Of a stretch of DNA of 64,000 nt, positions 31,422 to 44,600 are shown one piece after another. The stretch's first letter is position 1, and each line of letters opens with the position of its first letter. The stretch covers positions 2,986,001-3,050,000 of the forward strand of contig NC_084898.1 of the NCBI RefSeq assembly GCF_958979055.1, in the 5' to 3' direction. The notes under the pieces are model-generated. The model had not been told where the DNA came from, searched no databases, and saw nothing but the letters and a program-made list of their open reading frames with translations. Origin of the DNA: Alnus glutinosa (lineage: Eukaryota; Streptophyta; Magnoliopsida; Fagales; Betulaceae). A program made the position numbers and the translations under genes.

Positions 31422-32116
31422 ATGCTCCGTTTGTTTCGGCGTAAAATATTTTTTAGAAAATAATTTCGACATTTTACGGTGTTTGGTAAGAGCTAAAATA
31501 ATTGTCAACGAAAATCATTTTCGGTTTGACCGTAAAAGCTTATTTAATTTTCGAAAAATTATTTACGATTTTTAAAACCGTAAATCGTTTTCCGAAATTA
31601 AACTCTTCGTCCTTATACGTACGTTTGATATCCGATCGTCAGAATTTAGCAATTGTCGGTCGTCAAAATCCAGTCGGGGCCGGAGTCCTAAGCCCGACAA
31701 CATCTGGTCGCCGGAATCCGGCCACCTGAGCAAGATGCCAGCAGACCAGATTTCGGCCGGCTCTGGCCAAAATGACCGGATATGACCGGATCGGGCCGGA
31801 TCTGAAAGATTCCGGCCGGATATGACCTGATTTGGCCATTGATCTAGCCGGATCCGGAAGTTTCCGGCTGGAATCCGGCCATTTTGGCCGGATCCGGTCA
31901 AACTTTCTCGTCGGAATCCGGCGACGGCGACATTTGCCAAACTCTATTTTTGCATTTTTTAATTTTTTCGTGCGAGTCAAATACCGAAAAATATTTTTGA
32001 AAAAATCATTTTTTTTAAAAAAAATGATTTCGTCAAAATTATTTTTTTAAAAAAAAATGATTTCGTCAAAATTATTTTACGACGGAAATCATTTTACGTC
32101 GAAATAAACGGAGCAT
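31422..32116. mobile_element. TIR element with ATGCTCCGTTTGTTTCG ends and CCGG-rich core
   Basis: The left end, ATGCTCCGTTTGTTTCGGCGTAAAAT, is mirrored by ATTTTACGTCGAAATAAACGGAGCAT on the right. The core (31670-31930) is unusually GC-rich, built of many TCCGGCC / GGCCGGA words in both orientations, and yields open frames on both strands that are repeat artefacts. A second copy lies at 39861-40599. Confidence 0.7.
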
Positions 32117-32965
32117 TAATATTCTTATCGGATGTATACATCACAAAAGGAATAAGCCGGTTCCAAATTATGAAAATGTTCATATGTAGAGAGATTAGGC
32201 ATTTATTTTGACTTTACTTGCGACAAATTTTATTGACAAGTTTTCAAAAAAACCTGCACAGGATGACTTAATGATAAAGACGTCATGACGAGGCATAAAT
32301 TTTTACATATCCCACTTACTTCAATCGGAATTGATTTGTGAGGGACGTTTTTCCATCCCCCAATCAACATTTTTAATTAAAAAATTATTTTTCATGAAAA
32401 ATGGCCGGTGGGGGACGGTTTCCCGTCCTTTGTGAATCATGCCTCGACTTCAATTGCCATCAATGAGAATTGAGAGGCAAGGCTCCTTTTGGTGTATAAT
32501 TATTTTAAAAAAAATTTAAAATTATAAATATTGAGATAATTTGTTTTTTAAAATTATATTTAGATGGTTTAAAAAATTTAAAACAAAATTAGAAAAAGTT
32601 GGATAAAAATTGTAGTAGAATTTGATTTTTAAAAAACAGTATTTGAAAAACAAAAATCACTCGAACATGCCCTTACCAAAGTTATGAAAAAATAGCTTCT
32701 TAATTTTTTTTATATAAATAAAAATTTATGTATATGCCCGCTTGAGTTTTTTTTTATTTTATTTTTTTAATAAACATGTGTCCATAAAAATTTAAAGAGC
32801 CCATGGCCTTACCCAAAAACACTAACAAACATATCCCTTAGTTCATTAATTGGTCAGTGATATTAGCTTTATTTGTTAATAATTTTTAAAGGATATTTTT
32901 TATTTTATTTTTTTCAAAAAAACTTATAACATGATATAAAGATTAAAATAGGTTATGAGTTTGAA

Positions 32966-32968
<3 letters not shown>

Positions 32969-33027
<59 letters not shown>
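32969..33027. repeat. (TAA)n microsatellite
   Basis: About 19 TAA units in an arm of the inverted repeat. Confidence 0.9.
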
Positions 33028-33030
<3 letters not shown>

Positions 33031-35179
33031 CCGATACCTTATTTTGTTTTTAAGAGAACCGACACCTTATTTTGAAATATTGATGATTGGACCCAACAAA
33101 TAGAGAAACGTGTAAAATATCGTGTAAATTAAGATACGATCGTATTTAAAGGTCTATGGACCACATTTTTATTTTTTATTAGTTGATCAACTTGGAAAGG
33201 GAGTACGCTGTCGCTCTCGAGTAGCTAGCATACAGGGATCTCAAGTTGGAGAAAAACAAATAACACGAGTAAGAAAAAAAACAAAACAAAACAGTAAGAC
33301 CAGACAAGGGAGAGAAGAGGAGGAAAAACAAAACAGAATAGAAAAAACAAAAAGATAGGACTCAAGATTAGGGTTGTTGATTGCTCGTGAATATGCTTGA
33401 GTTCGTTCCGATAGGTTTGGTCTCGATTCGTTTAAAAAATGAGCTAATCGTGAATACAAAATTATGTAAACGAAACATATTTGTATAAATTTGACTCAAC
33501 TCGATTAATGATCATGAGCATCGCTCTTTAAGCGCAGTGTTAAGTCAATACCAAAGTTCATCAAAGACTTAAGAATTCAATTTTGTGTATATCGTTAAAC
33601 ATAGACCTAGTCATAGTAAAATAGTCACAACTTTTGATTTTCAGATTAGATGAATACAAAATTACTAGCGTTGAAAATCTAACTCAAAATGCTACAACTT
33701 TATATTAATAAAAAAATTTTGATTTTAAAATTTACCGGGTCAAAACGGACATTCAATAGCGACCATTTGCTAGGCTGTTTTCTAAAGGGTTCAAATGGTT
33801 ATTGCTTGTGACCCTTTATCAAATGCCATTTCCTCATCTCTGGTTGATAAGCAGCTCGAATGGTCACAAGCAATACCCATACGTACGTGATTATTATAGA
33901 ATGGAGCTGTCTTCCTACTGATACAACCTTTTGGGGTACGTATGCATGCTTTGACGAGATTAGAGAAGAGAGGTGGGTATGCACGGCCACCCCCAAACCG
34001 GCCCCCAAGGGGGTGGCTGCAGCTATCCCAACCCATTCTTTTTTTTTTTTTTTTTAAATTTTCTTTTTAAATAAAATTATTAGAAGAATAATACTTTAAG
34101 ATGATGTGACAAAATTGCTGACATGACACTAATAGAGATTGTAAAAATAGACGAAAAATGAATTGGTTTTAAATTCGCGAAAAACTAAAGAATCTAACGT
34201 GAAAAAAAAAAAAAGAAAGAAAAAAAAAAAAAAAAAAAAAGAGTGAGGAATTTTTTAAAAGATGCACAAAAACTCATAAATTTATTTTATATTTACCCTT
34301 ACATTTTTGTATTACACTGAGTTTATTACGTATCAGTGTAATCAAATGAATGATTTTGTTTTTTTCATTAATTAATACAAAATATCAAGATCGTTTCTTT
34401 GATGAAAATAAAATACTAATAACTCCCTTTTTTTTTTCTTTTTTTTTTCTTTTTGTGTAACCCGTACAAAAGAAAAAAGAATAATAAATAAATAAGAAAA
34501 AAGGACATTTTCTTGCATTATCAGTCGCTGTGATTCCGTAGAGACGTTTTTGGAGTTTTGAGAAAATTAAAGTCCACATGGGAATCGCTTGTCATTGTTT
34601 CCACTCTGACGGACTTCCTTATCGTTCTAAAATTTTGAAAACGAAAACTTGGGGGTTCTTCCAAAGGGAAGGTCCCTGCTAACTTCTGGTTTTAGGTCAT
34701 CGTACTCGCCCTACCGCCGGCCCACAAAGATAAAAGAAAAGAAAATGTTACGTCTCTTAAAATGTGAAAATGCATTTACTTGTTATAATAAAAATGAAGA
34801 CTCAAAAGATAAAATAAAATAAAATTTATAAACCACGTGAAACAATTAAGTATTTAACCCTAATAATTGTAATATTCCATACATTTTCCATTTTACTCCT
34901 TTTTTTGGATATCATTCCTTGTTTTCAATTATAGTTGCTATAAAATAATAATAATAATAAATAAACAACAGTACTTATACTATTAAAAAACATGCGTTCT
35001 CGCATGTTAAGGAACACGTATCACTTTATTAGACTAATTTATAACCAATTTTACGTGACTGTGGTTTGAGACACCCCATGTAACAAAACGAGACTGTAGT
35101 CCTTTAACAGCCGGGGTTGTCAAAATCAACGAAAAATATATGTTTCAGAATATGATTAATATTTAGGGAAAAGTTTGGT

Positions 35180-35244
35180 GTACAAATACTCACATGGGTG
35201 GAACCCATTCATTTAGATGGTTCCATCCATGTGAGTGGTTGTAC
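35180..35244. repeat. Hairpin in the centre of the large inverted repeat
   Basis: GTACAAATACTCACATGGGTGGAACC and GGTTCCATCCATGTGAGTGGTTGTAC form 26-bp arms with three mismatches and a 13-base loop. It may be a small MITE. Confidence 0.7.
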
Positions 35245-36057
35245 AGAACCTGTTGTACAAAGATCAGCCCCGTAATATTTAATATGTTTCTTGTTTCTTT
35301 TATCTTTGTGGGCCGGCGGTAGGGCGAGTACGTACGATGACCTAAAACCAGAAGTTAGCAGGCAGCCAGGCACCTTCCCTCGGAAGAACCCCAATCTTTC
35401 GTTTTTCAAAATTTCAGGATGACAAGGAGGTTCGTCAGAGTGGGAATAAGGATAAGCGATTCCCACATGGACTTCTCTCAAAACTCCAAAAACGTCTCTA
35501 CGGAATCACAGCAACTGATCATGCAAGAAAATGTCCTTTTTTCTTATTTATTTATTTTTCTTTTTTCTTTTGTACGGGTTACACAAAAAAAAAAAAAAAA
35601 AGGGAGTTATTAGTATTTTATTTTCATCAAAGAAACGATCTTGATATTTTGTATTAATTAATTAAGGAAAAAAACAAAATCATTCCTTTGATTACACTGA
35701 TATGTAATAAACTCCGTGTAATACAAAAATGTAAGGGTAAATATAAAATAAAATTATGGTTTTTGCGCATATTTTGAAAAAATTTGCACCCTTTTTTTTT
35801 TTTTTTAACACTGGATCCTTTAATTTTTCGAGAATTTGAAACCAGTCCATCCGTGAGTTTTTCGTTCATTTTTACAACCTCCTTTAGTGCCACATTAGCA
35901 ATTTCGCCACATTAGCAATTTTGCCACGTCATCTTAAAATATTATTATCTTAATAATTTTATTTAAAAAGAAAATAAAAGAAAGGGTTGCCACCAACCTC
36001 TTGGGGGTTGTCTTCATACTGATACAGTAATTTCTAAATGAATTTAAATTTTTCGGG

Positions 36058-36150
36058 GGTTTACGGTTGCCAGTTGGGAACGGGGAGAGAATCGGGATTT
36101 GGGGTGACAAGTGGCTACCTTATCCTAGGTGCAATCTTCTGAAAGGCTAC
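36058..36150 (+). pseudogene. Short LINE ORF2 remnant
   Basis: The frame reads 'GLRLPVGNGERIGIWGDKWLP', the conserved segment downstream of plant LINE reverse transcriptase (compare 'VGTGENIHLWMDNW' at 3240-3300). Less than 100 bp is recognisable and there is no tail. Confidence 0.6.
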
Positions 36151-36359
36151 TGGACAGGAATGCTTTGGTGTCTTCTAATATACACTAACATATTAACTAA
36201 CTAGTTATATTAGTATATTAACATAATAGTTAATAGCATAATAACTATTTGGCATGCTAATTATGGTTAGTGTATATTAACTAACTAGTTACTGATTTAA
36301 TATGTTAATACTTATACACTATAATCTTATATTTACATAGGATATTAAAAATTAGCCCA

Positions 36360-37240
36360 ATAATTCTTAATAACATCTAGAAGGGGAGTTGAATAGATAT
36401 TTACAAAATTAATGAGAAATTTAAAAATCTTTCACCATAAATCAATCACCAAATATTATGAAAGCTGTAAAAACAGTTAACAGATGAATTTAATGACAAA
36501 GTGGAAACTTTTTAAAGAGCTCTTTAACAGCAAAACCACTTCGGGACAGTCAAACTCAAGAAATAAATCCACTAAAAAAGAATAAAAGATTATAAGTTGT
36601 TCACACTTACAAAGCCATTGTAGTTAACACACCCTTGTACTAGACAAGTGACCTATTTGCCCTCTACTACAGTAGGTATTGCAGATCCTCTAGACAATTC
36701 TTCTTCTTGATCTTGTTTACCGAAACTATGAGACTTCGATAGTTGTTGATGAATGGATGTAGTTTATAACAAAGACTCTAAGAGTAATATACTTGAAAGA
36801 CTATATAACAAATTTCTCTTAGCACAAAGAAACTAAGGCTCTAAGCTTTCTGAAAATACTGCCTGTAATCTCTAAGAAAATCATGCTTTAAGAGCCCTTT
36901 AAATAGAGTTAAGAAAACTAGTTTGCGATAGCAATCAGGAAACCCAAGTAAGGAAAAAATGGGGGCGGCGTTCAAATAGTCCAACCAATCGTTTGAACGG
37001 AACTAGGTTTAAAACTAGTTCTTGATGGCACTGTTCAAACGGCTTAGCGAACGCAGCAGTGAACGCTACAGCGAACAATTGTCTTTGGAAGTTGGGTGTT
37101 CAAACGGTACTCCGAATGAACAGTTTTGGAACTACTTCAATGTATAGGTGTTCAGATTGCTTAGCGAATGGCCTACCGAACAACACTCTCGGGTTTGTTG
37201 ATGATGTATCTCGTTCGAACGGTCCAACGAGCGATGCTCT
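36360..37240. other. Unassigned repeat with GTTCGAACGGT / AGCGAACG motifs
   Basis: At 36965-37240 more than eight short words of the type TTCAAACGG, TTCGAACGG, AGCGAACG and AGCGAATG occur in one orientation. A truncated counterpart, inverted, is at 33740-33800. It resembles LTR sequence but no termini, PBS or coding region are visible. Confidence 0.4.
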
Positions 37241-37548
37241 TTGATGCTAACCATTTGAACCCTTCAAAAAACGTCCTAGCGAATGCTCGCTATTGGATGT
37301 CCATTTTGACCCAATAAACTTCAAAATCGAAAAATTTTCATGACTACAAAGTTGTAACATTTTGAGTTAGATTTCCAACGCTAACAATTTTGTATTCTTC
37401 TAATCTCAAAATCAAAAGTTGTGACTATCTTACTCTGACTAGGTCTATGTTGAACAATATATTGAATTCTTAAGTCTTTGATGAACTTTTGTATATATAT
37501 ATCTATATGTTTCGGTTCTTATTGTTAACGAAATCAATACCAAAATAT

Positions 37549-37651
<103 letters not shown>

Positions 37652-39860
37652 TGAGCTAACGAGTCGAATCGAGGTTAATCGAGTTGAGCCGAATTTATAC
37701 AAGTATATCTCGTTTACATAATTTTGTGTTCACGATTAGCTCATTTTTAAACAAATCAAGACCAAGCCTTTTCCAAAACGAACTCAAGCCTATTCACGAG
37801 CAACTCTGTTCAATAAACAACCCTAATCTTGAGTCCTATCCTTTCGTTTTTTCTATTCTGTTTTGTTTTTCCTCCTCTTCTGTCGCTCTTGTTTGTTTTG
37901 TATACTGTTTTTTGTTTTCTATTTTTCTTACTCATTATTTGTCTTTCTCAAATTTGTGATCCCTATATATATATATATATATATATATATGCTACTCGAG
38001 AGCGACAACATACTCCCTTCCAAGTTGATCAAGCAATAAAAACGGGATCGATAGACCTATTTGAATATGATAGATCGTATCGTAATTTTCACAATATTTT
38101 ACACGTTTCTCTATTTGTTTGGTCCAATCATCAATATATGTTTCAAAATAAGGTGTCGGTTATGATTTCTTTTTCCTTTTCCTTTTCTTTTTCTTTTTCT
38201 TTTTCTTAAAAAAAGAGGAACATAGGGGACCCAATCTTTCAGAACGTACAATGATTTTGTTTGATAATTTGTTTTCTTTCTGTTTTTAAAGCAAAAATAT
38301 TAAAAACCAATAAAAAGCAGAATATACTCAAAATTATTTTAATCTTTATCTCAAGTTATAATTTTTTTTCGAAAAAATAAAATAAAACATATCCTTTAAA
38401 AATTATTAACAAATAGAGCCAATATCACTAACCAATGAACTATTACAAGGGATATGCTTGTTAGTGTCCCTGGGTAAGGCCATGGGTCTTTAATTTTTTT
38501 TTTTTTTTTTTTTGTTAAAAAAAAATGTTTTGATGTTATATAAAAATGAGAAATTGTTTTTTAGTAGGTAAGAAGTGATTTATGATGGAATTTACATTTG
38601 AAAAATATATTTTCTTTGGACACATATTTATTAAAAAAAAAAAAAAAAAACTCAGGCGGACATATAGTTGACTTTTTATCTATATAAAAAAAAAAATCAT
38701 GAAATTTAAACCATTCAAACGTAATTTCAAAAAATAAATTTTCTCAATCTTTATAATTTTAAATATTTTTTTTTAAAAAAAATTACACACCCAATGATCC
38801 TCGCCTCTCACTATTGAAGTCGGTGGGAAATGTAGAATTTTATGCCTAGTCATGACGTCTTACCATTAAGTCAACCTGTGCAGGTTTTTTTGAAAACTTG
38901 TCAATAAAATTTGCTGCATGTGAAGTCAAAATAAATGCCTAAACTCACTCTAAGTATAAACATTTTCATAATTTGGAAACTTACTTTTTCCTTTTGTGAT
39001 GTATACATCCAATAAGAATATTTATTTAAGCCCCAAGAAAAGAAAAAAAATGAACTCATTAAACTTTCATCATCATACTATTAAAAAAATCACAAAGTTT
39101 CCGATAAGAGGATTGAGATCTACTGTAATATCTAGGGTATTGTACGAATGGGATACAATTAATATTTTTAATTTGGGTTGATTTGGGATAGTTCGGCTAC
39201 CCCAAATCAACCAAGGGGTGGTCGAACTATTCATCGGAGGTGTGGCCATTAGGTGGTTTGACCATTTTTAATAGATTTTTTTTAGAAAAAATAAAAAGAA
39301 AATATATATATATATAACAACCACGTTAGTACTGACATGGCTCTGGGGACAAGTGTCGTACAAGTACGCCGATACGTGTAGGATGACATGGCGGAACGTT
39401 AGTTTTTATGATAAAAATAAAAACTCAGAAGATAAAAAATAAAGTTCTTAAACTACAAGGGTGTGTAATTAACCCCAATTATTATTACAATCCCATTATT
39501 AATTAGCGTGACAGTTTATAATTAGTAAAATAATTAAAAATATGTAATTGATAAGTCAACCATTAACTAATTAAATTGACACGTCAATTTTAAATTTTAT
39601 TTTTTATTTTTTATTCTATATATACTATCCTCCAGAACATGGAGGATTAAAAGCTTCTCCCGCATACTTAACACCATTCTTAATTCCTCAAAGAAACTCA
39701 CATACAATGCAAGAAAATAGTAAGCATTTGTTATATAATATACTGCATAATTTTCTATTGAAAGAGGTATTCATTCCTTGGTACAGGTATAAAGAGTGAT
39801 ATATACTGTTCTTACAAAATTTAAGCTCGTGTTTTGTCAAAATATTATTATAACAAAGTA

Positions 39861-40599
39861 ATGTTTCGTTTGTTTCGACGTAAAATATTTTTCGTCATAA
39901 AATATTTTCAACAAAATCATTATTCTTAAAAAATAATTTTCTTAAAAATATTTTTTGACATTTGGCTTATACAAAAAAATATCAATTGCATAAAACGGAA
40001 TCCGGCGACTTCCGGCCGTTGTCGCCGGATTCCGACGAACCAGATTCTGGCCAGAATCTAACCAGTACAGTCGAAATCCGGCCATTTTGGCTAGATTTCA
40101 GCCAGTTTCGCCGGAATCTAGCCTAGTTTGGTCGAAATCTAATAGAAATTTTTGGATTCCGGCAAACCAGATTCTGGCCGGAATCTGACTAGTACAACCA
40201 GAATCCAACCATTTTTGCCAGATTCCAGCCAGTTTCACTGAAATCTAGCATAGTTTGACCGAAATTTGGCAGAAATTTTCGGATTCCAGCGGCACAAATC
40301 CGACCAGTGCCGTCGGATTTCGGCAATCGGATGCCAAAATTCGAGGATCTTCGTCGATAGAATCAGACTACCAACAAACTCCAATGCTCGGCGATGGCAA
40401 ATTTTTACAAATATGCGTGCAAGAATGAAGAGTTTATATTCAGAAAACAATTTACAGTTTTAAAAATCGTAAATCATTTTCCAAAAATTAGGTAGGCTTT
40501 AACGATCAAACTAAAAATGATTTCCGTTAACCATTATTTTCGCCCCCACCAAACACCGAAAAATGCCAAAAACATTTTACGCCAAAACAAACAAAGCAT
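39861..40599. mobile_element. Second copy of the CCGG-core TIR element
   Basis: The ends are ATGTTTCGTTTGTTTCGACGTAAAAT and ATTTTACGCCAAAACAAACAAAGCAT. The core has repeated GAATC(C/T)GGCC, TTTGGCCAG and CCGGAATC words. It is more diverged than 31422-32116. Confidence 0.6.
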
Positions 40600-40686
40600 A
40601 CGGATACGATTTGAAGTGTATTTTGTTTGAAGTTATTTATTAATGTATTTAAGAAAAGAGAAATTCAAATTGAAAAAAATAAATAA

Positions 40687-40866
40687 AGAGTAATGCTACA
40701 TACCACACAATCATTCCACAAATATCTCACAAAACTGATGTGACAAGGTCTAGTAGCCCTTGGATCAGCCATTGTTAAAGAAAAAAAAAATCCAAAGGCT
40801 ACTAGATGTTGCCACATCAACTTATAGGATATTTGTGCAATGTTTGTGTGGTATGTAGCATTACTA

Positions 40867-40867
<1 letters not shown>
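40687..40867. mobile_element. MITE with AGTAATGCTACATACCACACAA termini
   Basis: TIRs of about 27 bp differ at one position (AGTAATGCTACATACCACACAATCATT against AGTAATGCTACATACCACACAAACATT in the reverse complement). The whole 181 bp folds, with TTGGATCAGCCATTGTTAAAG at the centre. The near-identical arms suggest it is one of the younger MITEs here. Confidence 0.8.
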
Positions 40868-40905
<38 letters not shown>

Positions 40906-41610
40906 TGATATGTACAACACCCTATCCCCACCCCCACCCCCTCTCACTGACCTGAAATGACAGTACCCCTAAGTCATTGGACAAACCTAAGGGACCCGTT
41001 TGGTAAAGAGTTTTTTTGTTTAAACAGTAATAAGAAATGATTGATGTGATATGAATGTGAAAGAAGATTTGATTTTTTGTTAGAAAAAAAGTTTTTTAGT
41101 ATAAGAAAAAAAATAGGTTTGACTTTTTTTTGGGAGAAATGAAGAAAAAAAAATTAAAAAAGTAAAAATCTAAGGATTGATTGACACTCTAATATCAACC
41201 TAGTAAAATGGAGACAAATAAGACCGTAATATATATACATATATAGCATTATTCCTTAAAAAAAAAAAAAAAAAAATGGGGAAAACAAAGTAGGGTAACA
41301 AATAAAATGTCCATATGCCCATAAAAATACAAAGACATAGACAAATGTAACATGTTGAAGCAGAAAGTAGAGGAGAAAAAGATTTACTTACACAAAAAGC
41401 ATTCCTCCCTTGTACTCTTCTACACTAGTAGTTTGGCAAGACAAGCAACACATCCATATGGCTCAGACCCTTTTGTCAGAGCACGTACGTACGTAGATTC
41501 ACACAATTTATTAGCTAGGCTTCACTAATATTGTAATGAAGCCTCTAATTGGTGTAGGTTTGCATTCATTCAAGGTAGCTTAATTTGATTTACAGCCAAT
41601 CCAATCCACT

Positions 41611-44600
41611 TCATCCTTTGGGTGGCCCTATGAACAATTCTGTTTCCACCTCCACACTTGATCTGTGAACCACTTCTTGCTGTTCGCTTGATGAGAGTGA
41701 CAGTGGCATGCCACACTGCACATGTAAATGGCACAGATTTATTACAACTCATTGAAATCTTTTGGGATAACTGCACTTAACCCTCCTCAACACGGGCCGG
41801 GGCTGAACCATCCTTAAGGTTGTGCCCCGCAAAATTATAAACAATTCTAGTTTCGTTCCTGCTCCTCAATTACTATTCATTTACACATACCCTACGAACT
41901 GCCACCTATCACACCCAACTCCCTTCGATTACTATTCAATGGCAAAAATAATCCCTTCGTTAGCCCAGATTGTTAAAATGGACGGAATCTCGATCACATA
42001 CCATGCACATATAGTTTTTACTCTTGATGTGACTCTTTTGCCCTCAAATAAAAAAGTACAAAAAAACTTCAAACTTATAAAAAAAAAATAATAATAATAA
42101 AAGAACAAAGAGGGTGAATTTGCTACCCCCGAAACACATGGGGTCAAGAGTGACAAGTGGCAGTTCGTGGGGCCAATGTGTAAATGAGTGGTGGTTGAGG
42201 GATTTAGTGTTAATACCATTTTATTTTATTTTATTGATATAAAATCGTCACTTATCCGAAAAGATTAATTTGATAGAAAATTGTTAATTTAATCATTTAA
42301 TTAATATTAAATGAAACTAATATTTCTAACACTTGGCTACTTCTTATTATTGCTAAATATAAAAACCTAATTAAGGAAAGTTTATAGAAAAAACTAGAAG
42401 AAGCTCTACCATTTCTCTTAGTTATTAGAGATAACCCAGTCCTTGTGCACCGTCTCAAAATTTGGTGCAAGAATTGATAGTGGTGTCAATAAAAGAGTAT
42501 TGCTCGGGGTACTACAACTTTCTTATAAAGTCATTTATAAATTGATGTGACGAATCATAATTAACAAAACAATTAAGAAAAATAAAAGCTGTAGTATTCC
42601 AAATATTTTCGGTCAATCAAAATAAAATTGAAGTTCAAAACGAAAAAAAAAAAACTTAAGGAGAAAGGGATTACCTTCTCACGTAACTTTGCATTCTCAT
42701 CCAGAAGGCATCTCTCCTGAAAAAAGCCAAAAGAAAATGTCAACCTCAATTTATGATCAATTCTTGGAGTACAAAACATAGAGTACTAGTTTTACATCTT
42801 TACCTGCTTCCTTAGCTGCTCAATGTGCTCCCTGAATAATTGATTCTGAAAATGTACGCAACATCAAGTGCCTTATATAACAAGAATAAAAGTTTTCTAC
42901 TAAACTGGGTTGTTCGCAGGAAATTCCTCCGACCCGACCCAATCTATTTAACGAACGGGGCAGATTTTTAAATATCTTTGTCCAAACTTTAACGTGTCCA
43001 AAATACATGTGATTTTCATATGTATTGCATTTGATCAACACATTACACATGTCAGATGGATTTGAGAAATTGCCTCCGACCCAATTTAGAGAAAAACTTT
43101 GCTAATCACAAGTAGTTGTTTATAGTATTTTTGAAGATGGATTTACCTTTCTTTCCCTAATTTTAATTAGGCCTCGCTCCAACTGGTTCTCTACCTGTTG
43201 TAGCTCATCAACTGAACATAATTCCAGACCGTCTCCCAAGAGTCTTCTGCAATTTATTCAGGTTTCCAAGTATAAACAGATTAATTCGTAATTGTGATTA
43301 ACGAAATAAGCAATAAAAGGCCCTTAATTAATGCTGATTTTCAAACTAGCTAGTTCACAAACCGTTTAGATACATCAAGAAACTCGATTTTCTTTGCCAA
43401 GCTTAGAGCGTCTTCCTTCTCAGGCTGCATGCAAAACCAATAACCAGAATTGAACAACATTTTTCCAAGTATGATCATATATATAATACAATTTCTTTAA
43501 CAGGTAATCTGTAAAGATTATGGCTCCGTTTGTTAATGTGTTTTAGAATTCGCTTTTTGTTTTTAATTTAATAACGTGTTCTGATGTGACAGAAAAGTAA
43601 AAACAATAGATTTAACGAGTACACAAAAGTCTTTTTATTTATATATATAATTCTTTTTTTAGATCTTAGAGATGCTTATGAGTCATTCAAAGTAACACAA
43701 TGCATAGAGTCTTGTATTCTCAAGATTTACTGAATGGGAAAAGTTCAATTAATTTTTAAATTGTATAAAGAAAAACGCTTAGGGTACTACAGCTTTTACA
43801 ATCCATTTATAAACTCACGTTGCAGTTCACGTAAGTTTCAAGTGGTATAACATGGGTAAAAAAATTAAGTAACAAAATTTGACTGTACGTAAATTTAGTT
43901 GTTTAGTGGCTAACGTGCATAGCAAATGCCACGTCAGTTTGTAAGGAGCTTATAGTAAAAGTTGTAGTACCCCTAGCAATACTTTTGTATAAAACCCTAA
44001 GCATGATGTACCCCCCATAATCCATATTTACAAAACTATCTATGGTTTTTTTAGGGTGGAGCTAGCAGAGTTGGAAACTAAAGAATCATATAGATTGGTA
44101 TGTCTAATTTGACTCGGTTTCTTAATTTTGCAATTACAAAGAGCAATAGACTCTTCCTAGTGTAGCAGCTAAGAAGATTCCTTCAAAGCAAAGATAGGTG
44201 AGCTATTTCAATTATGAACATTATGAAAATAGCTCTTAGAAATAAACTAAAGGTTGGTCTAGCTTCTTGCAGATTATCTGGTTGTGTACATCGAGAATGA
44301 AATTGTTGAAAAGTTTAGTACAGATATTGATAATTAATGACAGTTTATTCACTGAAAGAAGGTCAAGTACAATTATCATAATTGATGTGAATTTCTTTTT
44401 CTTTTTTTTTTCCCTCTATTTTAATACATTTGAATTTTAAAGTTATATTATAAGTTATAACTTTTGGATATGAACAGTGTTATAAAATCATGCTGTTGTG
44501 TAAATATTTGAACAAATTAAAACATTGATATATCTATGGGTATCTACCAATGATACTTTGAAAAAAACCAAGGCAAATTTGGTTATTGGAATAAAAGGGG

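Noticed and set aside
31572..31980. Arg/Pro/Ser-rich open frames on the minus strand
   Set aside because: They arise from the repeated CCGG words of a TIR element and are not conserved in its second copy.
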